A stretch of 64,000 nucleotides of DNA, taken from the NCBI GenBank assembly GCA_014218235.1, contig CM024759.1, positions 70,378,119 to 70,442,118 on the forward strand, read 5' to 3'. Position 1 is the stretch's first letter. Each line of letters starts with the position of its first letter. The position numbers were made by a program, and so were the translations under genes. The notes beneath the pieces were generated by a model. That model was given only the letters and a program-made list of their open reading frames with translations. It searched no databases and was not told the DNA's origin. Positions 37,401-47,946 of the stretch are shown one piece after another. This DNA comes from Colocasia esculenta (lineage: Eukaryota > Streptophyta > Magnoliopsida > Alismatales > Araceae).

Positions 37401-38148
37401 CCATGTTTGCTAGTGTGTTTTTTAGGGATCTCTTTTTTTTTTACAATGTATTTTAGGGATCTCGTTTGATCAAGTTATCATGCTTCAGTGAATGGTGTTG
37501 GTTCTCAAGGTGGGTATATTTTCTCTGGTTCTAAAATGAACTCATCTATGTAGTCAGAGACAAGAGGTAATTAAGGCAAACAAGGGGTCACCTCAAGCCT
37601 CAAATGCCTGGGAGATGGGCTAGGGCATTTGAGGTGCCAATTTTAAAAGTAAACAAGTCAGATATATTTCCGATACATAAATATATGCTGTTTTATGCAC
37701 AAAAATGACTAAAATAGATACATAAAGCCTATAGACCTCCTAAACTTATTCATTCAACCATGCCAACCTTGTTTTTTGGAGATGGGCAAGGGAGGTCGGC
37801 CAAGACTACTGCCTTTGGCAGCCTATGCAACTACCAAGATTGCCTAGGTGATTCTGGCGCCCCCTCGCTTCATCGACTAGGCTGTTTCCTTGGACCACTT
37901 TTGATAACAGAGCTCATGTTCCCTGATCCCCCATTGATGTATATTTAGTTTTAGTATCGTCTTCCCTGCATTATACTCTTGATGTTTTAAACCTTTTTGT
38001 TGTCCTGTGATCTTCAATTGATGATCTAGGAAATTTGGTGCACATATATTTTGTACAATCTGAAAACATCAAGGAAACCCTGATTTGTGTACCTTTGCTT
38101 TTGTAGACATTGGCGCTGCTAGACCTATGTGAGCAAGGAGACATGTGA
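25435..38148 (+). CDS. DCD-domain N-rich protein (NRP family), five coding exons, one frame break
   Basis: Coding exons are 25435-26026, 27051-27151, 28391-28473, 28820-28930 and 38107-38148, all with GT-AG borders. The product is about 309 residues. The N-terminus (MDNFWQLGDELRGQL, SKGERMNYLD) and the Asn-rich middle (residues about 120-160) are followed by the DCD domain (development and cell death). Domain cues are NEVLGGYIFVCNNDTMQEDL, FGLPPRYRDSVRAITPGLP, YTTHQLHGIFE, KLCKALEEDAFRPVL and FRLELSVPE. The family acts in stress-induced and ER-stress-induced cell death signalling in plants. Exon 3 is one base short of frame near 28450 (a GG expected, one G present). Read literally this gives TGA at 28833-28835 and loses the end of the DCD domain. 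The splice borders, exon 4 and the last exon remain conserved, so an assembly error is a real alternative to a null allele. Intron 4 (28931-38106) contains a whole Ty3/gypsy element in the same sense. Confidence 0.88.
26233..26301. repeat. Perfect 25-bp inverted repeat, 19-nt loop, in intron 1
   Basis: The arms 26233-26257 and 26277-26301 are exact complements (ACTTAAACTAAGCATAACTC... and its reverse). A transcript of the intron would form a perfect hairpin. It may be a very short MITE or a small-RNA source. Confidence 0.85.
27670..27855 (-). mobile_element. tRNA-derived SINE in intron 2 of the DCD gene
   Basis: On the minus strand, GGAGTGGCTCAGTTGGTTGGGC (about 27849-27828) fits an A box and GGTCAGGAGTTCTACACCC (27808-27790) a B box, at tRNA-like spacing. 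A short unrelated body follows and then an AT-rich T-run tail near 27670-27690. This is the usual plan of a plant tRNA-derived SINE. The ends and target duplication are not fixed. Confidence 0.6.
29195..29631 (+). repeat. 5' LTR of the chromovirus
   Basis: 437 bp, starting TGGTGCGGACACTCGAGG and ending CCGGTCCCTCATCC directly before the primer-binding site. Compared with the 3' LTR it has an extra CTT near 29375 and two extra A residues. The last base is C where the 3' copy has A. Confidence 0.92.
29632..29649 (+). promoter_or_regulatory. Primer-binding site (initiator tRNA-Met type)
   Basis: TGGTATCAGAGACCAAGC abuts the 5' LTR. The first 11 bases equal the standard complement of the plant initiator tRNA-Met 3' end. 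Confidence 0.85.
29650..31347 (+). other. Long GC-rich untranslated leader of the chromovirus
   Basis: About 1.7 kb lies between the primer-binding site and the first gag ATG. The part up to about 30400 is extremely C-rich, with repeated C runs. It produces overlapping Pro/Arg/Ser-rich and Gly-rich open frames on both strands (for example 29511-30587), which I regard as compositional artefacts. No domain is recognisable. Confidence 0.6.
31348..32700 (+). pseudogene. gag of the chromovirus, frame-broken
   Basis: The frame opens at ATG 31348 (MPTRSGAEYHISALMSES). A coiled-coil-like stretch with RMDQMERRAEERF follows. The retrotransposon gag core is visible in pieces across three frames: FDGSLDPRVYLDWEANMNRY, then MMKLIGQAQTYWLNVEALLE and YRHRLIDHWQNLMQGNRSV, and REESALTLSRFRKGLRPVYQ, then TTIEHAYQVVREVEQF. 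At least three shifts occur between 31800 and 32410. The protein would form the virus-like particle. Confidence 0.75.
32696..33478 (+). pseudogene. gag zinc knuckle and aspartic protease
   Basis: The CCHC knuckle CFKCQGIGHFVAQC is encoded from 32735. The protease follows with CKVIIDSGSCINAISS (active-site DSG in place of DTG) and the flap-side WVDSTSIPIRM and IILGRPWIYDVDA motifs. The frame ends in a C-rich tract near 33431, where a homopolymer length change would be enough to separate it from the reverse transcriptase frame. Confidence 0.8.
33588..35438 (+). pseudogene. Reverse transcriptase and RNase H of the chromovirus
   Basis: This is an uninterrupted frame of about 600 codons. Reverse transcriptase cues are APKKDGSWRMCIDSRAIN, VDLKSGYHQVRV, MPFGLSNAPSTFMRLM and the catalytic YFDDILIFSRS. 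RNase H cues are FEVSCDASGVGIGGVLSQ, YSTYDKEFYAVVQAL and LYSDHEALRFL. The integrase zinc-binding start (HAGGLAGHFGRNKT) is at the end. The frame breaks by one base near 35419, inside the conserved stretch before the integrase core. All visible catalytic residues are kept. Confidence 0.88.
35435..37015 (+). pseudogene. Integrase with chromodomain; frame runs into the 3' LTR
   Basis: The zinc-finger end HCRTCALAKQRKQN is followed by the integrase core: MDFVLGLPRTIRRHDSILVV with the first Asp, KTIVSDRDVRFVSYFWK with the second, and HPQTDGQTEVVNRSL with the Glu. Next comes a C-terminal GPFKVLKRIGSNAYVVDLP domain and then the chromodomain (EHIDHILDEQIVTARDGAF, YLIRWRGRPPTEDTWVTREE). Chromodomains direct integration to marked chromatin. 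The open frame continues about 105 codons into the 3' LTR, to 37015. The 5' side is joined to the RT frame only through a one-base shift. Confidence 0.87.
36687..36698 (+). promoter_or_regulatory. Polypurine tract before the 3' LTR
   Basis: AGCCGGGGGAAT lies immediately upstream of the TGGTGC start of the 3' LTR, where plus-strand synthesis would be primed. The purine run is short (GGGGGAA), so the call rests mainly on position. Confidence 0.6.
36699..37131 (+). repeat. 3' LTR of the chromovirus
   Basis: 433 bp, from TGGTGCGGACACTCG to CCCCCATCA, followed directly by the target duplication CCTTT. Confidence 0.92.
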
Positions 38149-38955
38149 GGCTGCTCCTAGAACATTTTTATCAGGCTTCTGGATATCAAATAACGTCGAT
38201 GCTGTGATTTGGGTAGGAGGTGAGTCCCTGTTTCATCTTGTAAGTCTTCGTTTTGGTCCCAGTGAAGCGCAAGCTTGGATTAGTATGCGGTTACATTTCC
38301 TACAAGAAGGATCTCCTGCTTTGGGAAAACCCAAGAGGCGTGGGATAAAAATCTCAGCGTACTCCGCAGATGCCTTGGAAATGCAGTTCTTGTATGCAGT
38401 AAGAACTCGGAGTCAAACAAAACCAAAGAGATTAGTATTAATAGTTGTTCTGTGATCATAATGCCCCCTAAGATGGGGTTAATGATGTTTCCCAGATGGG
38501 GTGTTTGTGTATGTTTCTTTTGCTACCTGTTCATGTACTTAATTACGATGTCGGGGGCTCATGTGGCCTCGCTTCTTGAAGTGATGCAAGATGTGGGTGT
38601 GTATGTATGTAATCCGTGTGTCCGTTGCCGCTCTTTAAATGTATTTGCTGCTAATCCATGTGTCCGTTGCCCCTCTTTAAATGTATTTGCTGCTCTTCTT
38701 GAAATGGAAAACATGTCTCCCGGTTTCTTTATATTTGTGCTGCATGGTCTCCACTTGAGTTGACTGGGTTGTCTTACTCGGGGTGCAAGTTGCTTCTTTA
38801 TCTGGCCTGACCTGTTCCAACGGCTCGGTCACTTTTGTGGTTTGGTTGATGTCTTCTTGTGGTGCCGCTGCATCTATTCTTGGTATGGAGATGACTATGT
38901 AACCTCATTATATTCCCATCTCTTTCGTTTTGTACCAGGCCAGTAATTATCCTTT
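38149..38955 (+). other. Probable 3' UTR of the DCD gene
   Basis: The sequence after the TGA stop is non-coding. It holds a near-perfect tandem duplication of 42 bp (38611-38652 and 38653-38694, AATCC.TGTGTCCGTTGCC...). No AATAAA signal stands out; the poly(A) site is undefined. Confidence 0.45.
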
Positions 38956-38959
38956 ACCG

Positions 38960-39784
38960 TAACGTACAAAATACATCCATAAGAAAAAGGAATACAATGA
39001 AAAGTACCGTGATACTATCAAACACCTTAGAACCATCATAACCACCAGATTCCAACCATAATAATCTAGATGCAATGATGAACATGTGAACACAAACATC
39101 ACCATCATAATACAACCATAAGTACTTATATATAGTTAAATATTAGAATATAACTATAAGCATTATGATATGAACATAAGTATTATAATACAACTATAAA
39201 TTCGAGAATACAATCATAAGCACATGAATATAACTATAGGCATGAGGATACAATGATATACTTCATGATATAATCATAAGCAATAATATAAACCATAGGG
39301 AAAAAGAATATATGGCCATAAACACTTGAATCTAATTATAATTACAACATTACAACTCTAAGTATCTAGATATAAACCATAAGTATGTGAACAAAAACTT
39401 AAAAAGCATGTGAACAAAAACATAAAACACTGTAGTATAACTATAAGCACCTACATACATCTACATAAACACCATAATAAAACATAGGCACTACAATACT
39501 ACGATAAGTGCTGGAATATAATTATAAACATATAAATATAAGCATAAGCACTAAAATACAATCATGTGCATGTAAATACAATCATAAGCATCATGATATA
39601 ATCATTAACACTTGAATATAACCATAAGTTCTTAGATACAACCATAAATACTATGAGACAACCATAAGCACCATGACACAGTTAAGTTCATATAAATGCC
39701 ATCAAAAGCACCAGGATATTATCATAAGAATATAATTAGAAGTACCAGAATACAACTCTACTTATCAAGATATTACTACAAGCT
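38960..39784. repeat. ATAAGCA minisatellite array, left part
   Basis: A degenerate unit of about 20-21 bp with consensus near ACCATAAGCACYAGAATACA repeats without a strict period. The strand shown is strongly A-rich and C-over-G. The array resumes at 43519, after the solo LTR. Confidence 0.85.
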
Positions 39785-42700
39785 ACAAGTGTCATACCCC
39801 GCCAATTTAGCAGCGGAATAAATCAGGGAGGCATGAACAACGTGTATGGTAACGTAAATTACGTATACATTCACAAATATCAGAGCAACTAATGAACAAT
39901 AATTTCAATAAACTCATCATTTTATTGATAATTCATTTAAACTATTACAACCACTAATTCAGAGCCAAAACATAGGGCTCAATGACTTTATTACATTTGA
40001 AAATAATATCTAAGCAACTAACGAAACTAACTCTAGGGTACTGGGGACAATCCATCGCTATGACTCCAGGATGCTCATCACTCCAGTCTAATCCTGTTGT
40101 TGTGTGTAAGGTCATCACTTGATTTACTTGAAAACACAATAACAAATAACGAAGGGTGAGCGATAACACTCAGTAGGACTTAATATCTCGTGTAAACAAG
40201 CATGTTTTAAGTGATTAATGTCTTGTAACGCAGGTTAACTAGAGAGAACGATCATGTATAGTCAAGAGAGTAATAGTACAAGATAACAAGTGAACGATAA
40301 TATATTTTTCAAGAGTATTGTAAAATTAAGATGACAACATAACGAGATAGCGTGTAACAAGATAGTGTATAACAAGATTGCGTGTATCAAATGACATGTA
40401 ATAGGATAGTTTGTATCAAGGTGGCGTGTAACGAGATAGCTTGTATATCAAGATAGCGTGTAACGAGATTGCATGTAAAGAGATAGCGTGTAAAGAGATA
40501 ACATGTAATGAGATAACGTGTACGGTTGCACCACGGTGCACTAGTCGAGTACGACAATAGTCACTTTAGGACAATAGCCGTTTCACGATAGTATAGTATG
40601 TCTGAACTTCTCAGACTACTGTATAACAGTTAGATGTCTAGCCAATGTAGAGATAGTCAGAACGGTGCAATGCAGAACACCGTCAATAGCCCCTGCAGGT
40701 ATTTTCGGGTGGCTCTCTGCCCCCAGTACTAGATTGGAGCCCCTCGGACACTCTCCATGCCCTGCACAGTATGCATTCGAGTCAGTAGGGTCATCGGACC
40801 CATATTATGGCGCTAGACAGTCACGTATAGTACAAGCAATGGAAGCCACAACAGCTCAAGAGAGTACTAGATGAATAGACGAGAATGTAGAGTGAACGTG
40901 AACAGATGAGAGTACAAGGATAATAGATGAGATAGGGGTATAATCGTAAAACAACGATAAACCACGATAGTAATAGTTGCACAGCACCAGGTCGGGTACC
41001 GACAGTCTGGTGGAAGTCACATCTGCCCCACTAGCCGTGCTGTGTACACGAGCCAGGTGGTCCGGCGTGATCGCAAGATAAGAGAGATCTCACTAAGGCC
41101 GTTTGGATCGTACTGATCCCTAAAAGTGTAACGAGATTTAAAGGTACAACCAGCTCGTCGGCAATGGACGTGCGCCAAAGCAAGAAGACTTACGGAGGCC
41201 TTGACAAGGAGTCCCTGGCCCAGTCGAGAGTATTCCCGATAGAGAGGTGGTCCAAGTCAAGAGAAAGTGTGTAACGAAACATCGTCCGTCTTGCCTCGAG
41301 TGCTCGAAGGCAGAGGGACGCGATAACGATGTACGAATCACGCGAATAAAATGAGAACAAGCGTCATTTAAACAATAAGGAATTAGGTAATTAATTTCAC
41401 TTAATACCAGATACATTATTGAGTAATTTAATAGGGTCAAATGGCAAATGTCGATGATAGTGTGTGCAAGTGTAGAGAGATCATGAGAATATGACAAGTC
41501 GTGCTCACGGCTTTTAAATTAACAAGAATTATTTAAATATTATTAAATAAAAATATTCAGGTCGATTATTAAGCTTAACAGTAATGGTTTAATTTGTATA
41601 AGGTTATATGGCAAATAAAGCAGGGATATAAGCGTAATTTTAAGTTCTGGCAGGAAGCTTAAATCGCGGCGGGGGTCACGGACGCGATTCCTGTCGCGGT
41701 CGCCAGCCCGGGCGCGACAGAGGTTTACGCCTTTTTCCCTTTTTCCCAGGGCAGTTCCTATTTGATACAAGGTACTTGTAAATTCTATATAAAATCACAG
41801 GATCATCCAAAAATCACGAAACCAGCTTTAAACGAAAGTAGACATATAGATCTATCAACATGCACGATTAATTTAAAAATAGACAAGGTTTAGACATGCT
41901 GTGATCAAGTTACATTTCGATGACCTAACTTGCGTAGTCAAGGTTCAATGAATTAATTAGAGATTGATACAAGATGAAAATTAGGCAAACCAACGGCGTT
42001 TGAAAGCTAACATGATGTAGTATTTAATAGAATTTTCTCATGGTATGGGAACATGTATGCTCGAGGTTTAAGAGTAAACATGAAGGGTCGGGTACATGGA
42101 ACTGGCAGAGATTCAAATAATTAATTCTCCCTCATGCATGGAGATCGAAATGGAGCGAAACCAAAAGGCTTTTGCTCGGGATCATGAAGTCTTCCTAGGG
42201 TAATTTTTACACGAATTTGGCTTGAGAGATTGCCTACCTTTCACGCGTTTAAGAAATCCTCGGGCTTGAAGACGAGGTAGAAGATGAAATCTCCTTGCTC
42301 CAAGCTCCTTCCTTCTTGCTCCTCTCGTCCTCAGCTCCTCTCTTCGTCTTCCAAAGTCCCAGCAACGAAATGAGACTTGGTTGGGACGAATTAGAGGTGT
42401 ATAGGGTTGATTAAGAGTCCATCCTTTCTAAAACTCCTCTTTCTCTTCAAACTCTTAATTTCTCTATTTATCTCCTTATTTCCTAGCATTATCTCACCTA
42501 ATAGGATAGGGGAGAGGTCCAATTTCGTGGGTAATGGTTTAGGGTAAGTGTAGGACTCTTTTAGAGATATTTATAAGCTAGTTTAGTCATTATCTTACCC
42601 ATTTTTAATTTATTTAAATATTAACTCCGAATTTACACATTTTCTCCTCCTTTTCTAACATTTATCACTTAGTTGGCTTGGGGAGAGATCTAATTTCGTG

Positions 42701-43518
42701 GCTAATGTGTTAGGATGGGATGGAGACTCTTTTTAAGATAAGTAAGAGTTAAAATAGTCATTATCTTAACCATTTTCTACTTATTACTATTTTTAGGTAC
42801 GAATTTAGCCTAATTACTTCCCATCTCATGATAGGCTCTTCTAGTTTGAGCCCAACAATTCATGTTAGGTCTATTAACCAAACCCATTACTAATTTAACT
42901 TAATGGGTATTGATTTATTCTATTTATTCACCATTTAATCTAATTTAAATATATTTATCACACTTATTTAAGTAATTTCATATTTTTAATTCAATTCAAT
43001 ATTATTCATGCCAATATTTCTAATCTTCATCATTTGTGCTCTTACTCTTGGCCCAATAACTCATGTGAGCTTATTTGTACAACTCATGTACTTACTTTAC
43101 TTATTGGATTTTTAATTATCCTTTTATTAGATAACTTATTCATGGGCCAAGATTGTTCATTGGTCCAAATATCATAATGGGCTATCATCCCATATTATTT
43201 AAAGTCTACCCACATGTTATTTTTATTTATAATCCACTTTGGGTCACAAATAAGGGTTCTTCGACTTATTCTTAATTACGATAATAAGTCACGTAATTTC
43301 TTAAACTTAGTCCAAATGATTTTTCTATGGCCAAATTTCATGATGGGTCATTAGAGAACATTATTTAAAGTATAACTATTATTTTTACGGAATTTGTATA
43401 AGGGTTTAGACGCATGCAATAATGATGCATACCGTTTTAACTAATTGAATTATTAATAGATAAACTTTCTATTTATCCATAATTTTAATAAATAGATTTT
43501 CTGGGGTACTACAACAAG
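39785..43518 (+). mobile_element. Solo LTR of about 3.7 kb with target duplication ACAAG
   Basis: TGTCATACCCCGCCAATTTAG starts at 39790 and CTGGGGTACTACA ends at 43513. The two ends are TGT and ACA, and TGTCATACCCCG is partly complementary to CGGGGTA-like CTGGGGTAC. ACAAG flanks both sides (39785-39789, 43514-43518), and the host array continues on both sides. No coding frame, primer site or second copy is inside. It therefore looks like a single very long LTR left by recombination between the two LTRs of a Ty3/gypsy element. Confidence 0.75.
40320..40525. repeat. Tandem sub-repeats inside the solo LTR
   Basis: Units of about 17-22 bases with consensus GAGATAGCGTGTAAC repeat about ten times (AGATAGCGTGTAAC, AGATTGCGTGTATC, AGATAACATGTAAT). 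Confidence 0.8.
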
Positions 43519-46437
43519 ACAACCATAAGTACTAGAATATAATCATAGACATAAAGTTACAACCATGAACACCTAAATACAGTGACTACCAAAGATACAA
43601 TCATAAACATGAGAATATAGCCATATGTATCAAAATGCAAACCTAAGTATGGGAAAATAATCATAGATAACAAAATACAACCCCAAGCGTCTATATATAA
43701 CCATAGCCATAAGATACAACCATAAATATCATAATATAACTAAATGCTCTCGGATACACCACACATACTAGAATAGAATCATAAACACAAGAATACAATC
43801 TTAAACAACAAAATCAAAACATTTGATAGGGATCTTTACAAGGATGTTGGACCATGCCTCCATCCTATGCTTTCTTGAAAGATTTTTCTGCATGTTCAAG
43901 GGCGAAGGGTTTAGAATACAACTATATTCAATAGGATATAACCACAAATACTAAATACAACATTAACTATTAGAATACAACCATAACACTATGGTATAAT
44001 CATATGTACTAGAATACAAACATAAGCTTATGAACATAATCATAAACACCATATTACACTATACGTACCAACATACAATGATATACACCAGAATTGGAAG
44101 ATAATTAGTAGGCTAAAACCCAAGAACCGATATACAACTATATGCACGGGATTATGTCAATAAGCACATGAATATAAGAATAAGTCTATGATACAAGCAA
44201 AAGTACCAAAGTACAACCATACGCAACAAGATAAAGCCATGAGCACTAGCATACATCTATAAGCTACAAACTACAGTTATAAGCATCATAATGCAACACA
44301 CACACCAATGTATAACTATAAAGACTTGGTACTACAACTATAAGTATCATAATACAATCATAAACATCAAAATACAACCACAATACTAATGTATAACTAG
44401 AAAGACTTGGGCACAACAGTAGATATCGGAGTACAACCTTAAACATGAGAACAAAGACAAAAGAAATATAATATAATAGTAAGCACCTAGATACACCCAT
44501 AAGTACCAAAATACAATTATAAGTACTATGATACAAATCATAGCCACTTGGAACAAACATACATATTATAAATAAAATCATAAATACTACAATATAACTA
44601 TAAGCACTAGAATATAACCATAGGCAACATAATACAACTATAAGCACCAATATACAACTATAACCACTAGTATATAGCCATAAGTACCAATATATAAGCA
44701 CTATAATACAACTATATGTACAAGAGTAAAATCATAATCATCAAGATACAAGCATAATCACCATAATACAATCATAAATGTAAATATACCGCCATATGGA
44801 ACAAGATACAACTATAAGCACTAAAATACAATGATAAACACCTAAATATAACCATAAGCACAAAGTTGCAACCAAAGTATCAGAATGCAACTATAAGCAT
44901 TTAAACACAATCATAAGCACCGAAATATAATAATAAACACTTGGATACAACTATAAGCACAAGAATATAACTTTAAGTAATATAATACTATTATAATAAT
45001 GTGAATACAACCATAAACATTGGGCTACAACCATAAGAACCAACAAACAACTCTAAGTCTCAATATACAAACATAAGAAAAATACTAGAGCATAACCATA
45101 AGCACAAGAATGTAACCATAAATATTTGAATATAATTATATGTATCTGAAACAACTATAACCATCAAGAGACAACCAAACATAACATAATAAGAATGAGA
45201 ATACAATCATAAATGATAGAATACAACTATAAGTATGAGATACGATCGTAAACACCAAAAAAAATCATGAGCACCTAGATACAATCATATGCACTAGAAT
45301 ACAATATAAATGCCAAAGAACAACTATAAACATCAAGATATAATATTAAGCACTCAAATATAATCATAAGTATTAGAATACAACCATACGTTTTAAGATA
45401 TAAGCATAATCACCTAAATACAAGTATAAGCTTCATGATTCAACCGTAAACATACGGATGCAGCCACATGTATCAAATACATCTCTAAGCATGAGAACAT
45501 AATCATAATTAATAGAATACAATTATAATCACTTGGATACAACTATAAGTACTAAAATGCACTCATAAGTATCAAGATATGTTGATAAGCACCAGGATAC
45601 AACTATATGTACCATAATAGAATTATAAGCGATAAAATGCAAATAGAAACACTATATAACCATAAGTTCTAGAAGAATTTTTTTGCACCACCAGGCAAAA
45701 ACACCCCTGCCCTGGGTTCGATACCTATAAGTTCTAGAACATAACCGTATGCACTATAATACAACCAAAACTATCAATATACAGCCATAATTACTAGGGG
45801 TCAATCATAAGCATCGAATCCAACTAGAAGCACCAGATTACAAGTATAAGTATCTAAATACAACTATAACTAATATGATTCCATCATAAACATTGATTAC
45901 AATTATAAGTACTAAGTTACAATCATAAGTATCTGAATATAATCATAGACATTTTTAATATCATTGTAATCCCAATACATCTATACACATCTTAATATAA
46001 GTATCAAAATATAACCACAAGAGACGTGATATAACTTTTAAGTACTAGCATATAACCCTTAAATATCAGGATACAATCAAAAGATTTACAAAACAACCAT
46101 AAGTAATATAATACAATCATAGGCATAAATATACAACTATGAATCTGATTACAACCATAAACATCTAGATACAATCATAGGTATCAAAATTGAACCATAA
46201 GCATCTAAATGTAGCTATACTCATATAAATACAATCATAAGTAAATAAATAAAATCAAAAACATATAGCTACAACCATAAGCACTTGTATATTGCTATAA
46301 GCACATTTATATTTAGTCATAAGTATGTAAATATAACCATATATACACAAACATGACCACAAGACATATTCACTACTAAAAGCATATAGATACAAGTAGA
46401 AGCATATGTGTACAAATGTAAGCACATGTAATACCAT
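43519..46437. repeat. ATAAGCA minisatellite array, right part
   Basis: This continues the array at 38960-39784, with about 140 degenerate units. On the minus strand the low-complexity bias yields spurious hydrophobic frames (for example 44264-44701) that I do not regard as genes. A non-array insertion is present near 43815-43915, and a small one at 45675-45726. Confidence 0.85.
45662..45739 (-). mobile_element. Tiny retroposed fragment with 13-bp flanking duplication
   Basis: ATAAGTTCTAGAA occurs at 45662-45674 and 45727-45739, enclosing 52 bases that do not fit the array. On the minus strand the insert starts near GGTATCGAACCCAGGGC (complement of the tRNA B-box-like GGGTTCGATACC) and ends in seven A residues. 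It could be a truncated SINE copy. The flank is itself part of a repeat unit, so chance duplication is possible. Confidence 0.5.
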
Positions 46438-47183
46438 GAAATATGGGACTTACGTGATACGTTCAAGATTGCAGGGTATATAGTAGAATATAATGTTTTA
46501 CAAAAGTAGATAACAATTTTCTTTATATATTTTTTTCTCTTTATTTAACTTTCTAGAACATACTCGTAATAGTGCAATGTTTTAATTATAAATATACACA
46601 CAGGCATATTTGGTACTGCCGCTCTACTTAGATTTCTCTCTGACGTTGCTCTGCCAGATGAAACCCTGACCGTTGCCAGATGTTCATAGGAGATCTTCTA
46701 CTGCGGTTTGATAACGAGGGGGGACCCCCCAACAGGCCACATAAGTTTGTAAATTTTTTACTTGATCAGTTCGGGAAAATAATATTTTTTATTCTAATAA
46801 AAAATAGGGGAAAAAATGAAAAAGAGGTCGCTCTTCAGAAAAAAATACCTTTTTGCATGAAGACATCTCCCTTTAGGAGGAGTCAAAGACTTTGATTTTA
46901 CTGTGTGAGTTGATTTCTACTTTTATATCTCACTGTAGAGATGTGAGCAAAAAATGCCCCTATTACCAACTTGTGTTAAAAGTTAAGTACGGTTCAAAAG
47001 TCTCCTTAACCTTTCGGCTTATCAGTGAAAAGAATAATCTTATTACAAAATATAAATATAAAAATGACCCTATCGCATAAACACGTGTTGAAATATCCTT
47101 ATGTTAATGCACCATCGTGTGTCTATGGCCGCAATTAACTACAGGGGTGTCTCTGCGCTTATGTTCATATAAGAGGGTTATAT
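46438..47183. other. Spacer between the array and the Tat element
   Basis: AT-rich sequence with no gene recognised. Short open frames at 46680-47080 show no motif. Confidence 0.4.
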
Positions 47184-47188
47184 ATATA

Positions 47189-47915
47189 TGGGCTGTTTTC
47201 TGCCACCTAAACCCATCATGACCCATCAGGGCCCATCAGCACCTTCTCTTTTGACGTGGCCTCCTCGCACGGTCCCACGCCTCCGTACGGATCGGATAAA
47301 AGGGGACCCACGCGCCAGTCACCCCTAGCGAAGCATTGCCGAGCTCTTTAGCGGAATGCTTCCGAACAGAGACGTTAATCCTGCTGCACGGAACAACCCT
47401 GGATATCACCGAACAGCACGTTCGATCCCCCATGCGGGTCACCTGCTCGGAAGGTATGTCCAGAGGGTGCCGAACAGGTTTTCTGGCCTACGCCGCGGTT
47501 ATAACCGCCCCAGGTCACGCGCCCCATCTTCAAGAGGCACGAACTGTCTGGCATCCCAACGGGCATCTGAGCGCATAACTCCTCCCGTTATGCGCGCCCA
47601 TCAAGGCGCCTTTCCAGGCACGATCTACCAACGTTACGCACGTTCGCCTTGGCACCAACGCCTATAAAAGTACAGGTACAGGACCATGCACTGGTACGTT
47701 CTCTCTCACGCGAACACACCCTTACACTCGCAAACCCCCTGCCTAGCAAGCCTCTTACTGACTTAGGCATCGGAGGGTTTTCCCCGGTCTTCACCGGGCC
47801 CCCCTGATCATTTCTGGTGACTGCAGGAACCTTCGTCCGCACCAGCGATCGTCTTCCTCATCTTCTGTAGTGGAGGCCCGTTTGGCTCCAGCCCAAACAG
47901 GAAATCACCACCACA
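47189..47915 (+). repeat. 5' LTR of the Tat element
   Basis: It starts TGGGCTGTTTTCTGCC (the 3' copy starts TGTGGTGGCTGTTTTC, so four bases are lost here) and ends ATCACCACCACA. TATAAAAG at 47663-47670 is the probable promoter box. Confidence 0.9.
47663..47670 (+). promoter_or_regulatory. TATA box in the 5' LTR
   Basis: TATAAAAG within CGCCTATAAAAGTACAGG. The identical box is in the 3' LTR at 57327-57334. Confidence 0.65.
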
Positions 47916-47933
47916 TTTGGCGTCGTCTGTGGG
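47916..47933 (+). promoter_or_regulatory. Primer-binding site of the Tat element
   Basis: TTTGGCGTCGTCTGTGGG follows the LTR end directly. This TGGCG-type site is common in Tat and related elements; I did not assign the tRNA. Confidence 0.65.
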
Positions 47934-47946
47934 AAACGACGCAGTC

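Noticed and set aside
44264..44701. 145-codon hydrophobic minus-strand frame resembling a membrane protein
   Set aside because: It is the translation of the ATAAGCA minisatellite, with Tyr/Leu/Val/Ile repeats and no conserved start or family.
38960..46437. Possible CRISPR-like or regularly spaced array
   Set aside because: Units are degenerate and contiguous without spacers, and the DNA is plant nuclear.
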